From the NCBI GenBank assembly GCA_963169565.1, contig CAUJDI010000048.1, positions 1 to 40,034 of the forward strand: a stretch of 40,034 nucleotides of DNA, written 5' to 3'. Of this stretch, positions 38,212-40,034 are shown one piece after another. Below the pieces are notes generated by a model. The model saw only the letters and a list, made by a program, of their open reading frames with translations. It was not told the DNA's origin and ran no database searches. A program made the translations under genes and the position numbers. This DNA comes from Bacillota bacterium. Lineage in GTDB: Bacteria; Bacillota; Clostridia; Christensenellales; Aristaeellaceae. Positions within the stretch are counted from its first letter, which is position 1; each line of letters starts with the position of its first letter.

Positions 38212-39018
38212 ATGGGGTTTGACGCCATGGTTTCCTTTGCCCTCTCCCGCTCCGGCTGCGCCTACGTCTACGGCTGCACAGGCAAGCCCTGCACGCCGGC
38301 GCAGCGCCTTGTCCAGTCACGGCAGTACCCCTCCTGCGCCCAGGCCATCCGGGAGAACTGCCCCGTTCTATCCGGCAGAACCGCTTTCTGCGCTTCCTGC
38401 AGGCATCAGGGCAGGCCGGCCTACGACTGCGCGCAGCTGGTCCGCTTCACCCTGCGGGAAGGCGGGTTCAGGCCGCCCTCCGGCGCGACCTCCCTGTGGC
38501 ACGCGCGGGCCCTGTGGCAGGCGCGCCTGCCCTTTTTCCTGGAGTACGCGAAGAGACACTTCTGCATCCTCTTCCGCCGGGAACAGTCCGGCACGGCAGC
38601 CCGCACCGTCATGGCGCACACGGGCGTGTGCCTGGGGGACGGCCGCGTCATCGACGCGCGAAGCCATGCAAAAGGGGTCGTGCTGTCCGCCCCTCATGAA
38701 TACCCCTGGTCGGACATGGCGATCCTGCCAGGCACGGAGGTAGGGGGCGCGCCTGATATGGTGACCCCTGCCATCCTGTCGCCGGGTTTCAAAGGGGAAC
38801 CGGTCCGCTCCCTGCAGGCGCGACTGATCGCCCTGGGCTTCCCGCTGCCCCGCTGCGGCGCGGACGGCATATACGGCAGGGAAACACAGGCAGCGCTGAA
38901 AGCCTTCCAATACGCTCACGGCCTTGCCCCCACCGGCACGGCGGACGGGCCGACGCTGGCCCTTCTTCTTCCCTCTTCATCCGCCCCATCCGAACAAACA
39001 GAAGGAGGCATCCTTTGA
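38212..39018 (+). CDS. Phage endolysin: NlpC/P60-type peptidase with peptidoglycan-binding domain
   Basis: 268 residues from the ATG at 38212, with GAGGTG upstream. The N-terminal NlpC/P60-like domain has the catalytic Cys73 in YDCAQLVRF, with His136 (MAHTGVCLG) and His152 (ARSHAKGVV) as the other expected residues. Seven further cysteines lie before Cys73 (about positions 16, 22, 27, 42, 50, 60 and 63), including CASC, which suggests a structural metal site or disulphide cluster. The C-terminal PG_binding_1 domain runs from GFKGEPVRSLQARLIALGF to GIYGRETQAALKAFQYAHGL. It cleaves stem peptides of the host wall during lysis. The stop overlaps the holin start. Confidence 0.88.
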   Translation: MGFDAMVSFALSRSGCAYVYGCTGKPCTPAQRLVQSRQYPSCAQAIRENCPVLSGRTAFCASCRHQGRPAYDCAQLVRFTLREGGFRPPSGATSLWHARALWQARLPFFLEYAKRHFCILFRREQSGTAARTVMAHTGVCLGDGRVIDARSHAKGVVLSAPHEYPWSDMAILPGTEVGGAPDMVTPAILSPGFKGEPVRSLQARLIALGFPLPRCGADGIYGRETQAALKAFQYAHGLAPTGTADGPTLALLLPSSSAPSEQTEGGIL

Positions 39019-39446
39019 ATCAACTGTTCCGCTTCTGCGTATCCTGCCTGATGTCCTTTGGTGCGTTCCTGCTGCGGTCCCTGGGCGGCTGGGACGCGGC
39101 GCTCGGACTCCTTTTCCTGATGATGGGCCTGGACGTGCTCTGTGGTATGATCGTCTCCTTCATGCGCCGCTCCGGCCTGACCCCCGGCGGGGGGTTCCAG
39201 TCCCGCACTTTCTTCCTTGGCCTTTCGCGCAAACTGCTGATGATCCTTTTGGTCATCCTTGCCACCGCCCTGGACGGCCTTCTGGGCGCTCAGATCTGCC
39301 GCATCGCTGTGATCGGTTTCTACTGCGCGAACGAGGCATTCTCCATCATTGAAAACGCTGCCCTGATGGGGGTCCCCTTCCCCAGGGGGATCCTCCGCGC
39401 GCTGGAGCGCTTCCGGGACGCGATGGACGAGAAGGAAGGGGACTGA
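39015..39446 (+). CDS. Phage holin (toxin-secretion/phage-lysis holin family)
   Basis: 143 residues with three to four membrane helices (for example LGLLFLMMGLDVLCGMIVSF and LLMILLVILATALDGLLGA). The central GMIVSFMRRSGLTPGGG is family-typical, and the segment FYCANEAFSIIENAALMGVPFP is a hallmark of the Holin_4/TcdE type. The TTG start at 39015 is set by AAGGAGG 6 bases upstream; it overlaps the lysin stop. It forms membrane pores that let the lysin reach the wall. It is the last gene of the phage-like cassette. Confidence 0.9.
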   Translation: MNQLFRFCVSCLMSFGAFLLRSLGGWDAALGLLFLMMGLDVLCGMIVSFMRRSGLTPGGGFQSRTFFLGLSRKLLMILLVILATALDGLLGAQICRIAVIGFYCANEAFSIIENAALMGVPFPRGILRALERFRDAMDEKEGD

Positions 39447-39505
39447 TGCCGGGCGGCAGGATCAAAAAATTCACGCCATCGGCATCAAAAACCGTACGTT
39501 TCTAA

Positions 39506-39534
39506 TTGCATAGGCGGGAAGGTTGGTATATGAT
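39506..39534 (+). promoter_or_regulatory. Sigma-A promoter for the solute-binding protein gene
   Basis: TTGCAT, a 17-base spacer and TATGAT, about 87 bases before the ATG at 39621. Confidence 0.75.
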
Positions 39535-39620
39535 TGACTTGCACGGCAACCATGCCGTCAGTCGTCTCCGCGCCTGAAAGGCCACGCGGGCCCGGCGCGA
39601 CACATCAAGGAGGAAACGCC

Positions 39621-40034
39621 ATGTCAAAGAAAACCTGGACCACCATCCTGATTGTTCTGCTTGTGGTCGCCGCGGCGGTGGGCATCTACTTCCTGACCCG
39701 GCCGGCGGCCAAACCGGAAGAACCGGCGGTCACGGCAGCCCCGGCTACCGAAGTTCCCGTGACGGAAGCCCCGGCGACAGAAGTTCCCGTGACGGAAGCT
39801 CCGGCAACCGAAGCCCCGGCAACGGAAGCCCCGGCGACGGAAGCCCCTGCCGCAAAGACAAAGGTCACCATCTGGCACACCTTTACCGAGGGGCAGGAAG
39901 CCTACCTGAAGAAGGCGGCTGATGATTTCAACGCTCTGCAGGAAGGCATCCAGGTCGAAGTGCTCAGCCAGCCCTACTCAGGCTTCACCAACACCGTGTA
40001 CAGCGCCGTGGTCGAGGGCATCGGCCCGGACATC
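39621..40034 (+). CDS. ABC transporter solute-binding protein, family 1 (3' end outside window)
   Basis: 138 residues are visible; the frame runs off the right edge. AAGGAGGAAACGCC precedes the ATG. A single hydrophobic segment (about 8-25, ILIVLLVVAAAVGIYFL) has no lipobox cysteine, so the protein is probably held by an uncleaved anchor or released, unlike the usual lipoprotein. A linker of repeated PATE(A/V) units (about 37-76) follows. The domain starts at KVTIWHTFTEGQEAYLKKAA, the common opening of sugar-type (UgpB/MalE-like) binding proteins, then FNALQEGIQVEVLSQPYSGF. It would deliver a sugar or similar solute to a permease presumably encoded to the right. Confidence 0.9.
   Translation, partial: MSKKTWTTILIVLLVVAAAVGIYFLTRPAAKPEEPAVTAAPATEVPVTEAPATEVPVTEAPATEAPATEAPATEAPAAKTKVTIWHTFTEGQEAYLKKAADDFNALQEGIQVEVLSQPYSGFTNTVYSAVVEGIGPDI
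39723..39848 (+). repeat. PATEA-encoding tandem repeats
   Basis: The linker DNA repeats units such as GAAGCCCCGGC(A/G)AC and GAAGTTCCCGTGAC about seven times in 15- to 30-base steps, so its length may vary between strains. Confidence 0.75.

Noticed and set aside
39624-39878. Minus-strand open frame rich in Gly, Arg and Phe
   Set aside because: Antisense to the PATEA repeat linker of the solute-binding protein.

Overview
The window looks like a chromosomal segment of a GC-rich, uncultured anaerobic Firmicute (Clostridia). The evidence is an RNase Y gene, Gram-positive style secreted proteins and lipoproteins, strong AGGAGG-type ribosome binding sites, several TTG starts, a MurG of the GGGTAGH type and MucBP/BspA-type surface repeats. 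The exact lineage cannot be fixed from the sequence alone. No tRNA, rRNA, CRISPR array, transposase or integrase was found.

Region 1 (1-9850) holds the 3' end of rny and a run of mostly exported proteins: a 5'-nucleotidase, an LCP-like protein, a BspA-type leucine-rich repeat protein, an amidohydrolase lipoprotein, and a small secreted protein behind an SDR epimerase. Region 2 (9850-17940) holds a DEAD-box helicase, an ECF sigma factor translationally coupled to a membrane anti-sigma-like protein, and a 1493-residue envelope protein with seven MucBP-like repeats, five SH3 domains, one membrane segment and a proline/glutamine-rich cytoplasmic tail. Region 3 (18020-24964) is one tightly packed run: NYN-domain protein, polyprenyl-phosphate glycosyltransferase, ferritin-like protein, PotABC without PotD, MurG and a Nudix hydrolase; most of the stops and starts overlap. 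Region 4 (24961-29773) holds a VanY-like carboxypeptidase, a transglutaminase-like lipoprotein, a methyltransferase, a small Lys/Ala-rich protein and an SMP-30/gluconolactonase.

Region 5 (29774-33480) is accessory. GNAT, DUF2087 and GIY-YIG genes lie between the intact SMP-30 gene and a decayed second copy of its 3' end (31126-31205). An AT-rich island follows, with a nuclease-like gene broken by an in-frame TAA and a DUF932 phage/plasmid gene. Region 6 (33391-39446) is a compact phage-like cassette in host-like base composition: portal, scaffold, major capsid, connectors, small structural proteins, lysin and holin. It has no terminase, tape measure, integrase or replication gene. The window ends in an ABC solute-binding protein that runs off the edge.

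The most unusual signal is a roughly 160-bp dispersed element present three times (11212, 13157 and 28675). It folds into four or five consecutive hairpins whose stems are kept by paired changes between copies, so it looks like a structured repeat or RNA and not a gene. A second, shorter dispersed repeat (core about 24 bp) also occurs three times. Other signals worth following are (A/T)GTCA motifs phased every 10 bp before the portal gene and paired TATYGGTRT boxes 20 bp apart before the SMP-30 gene.
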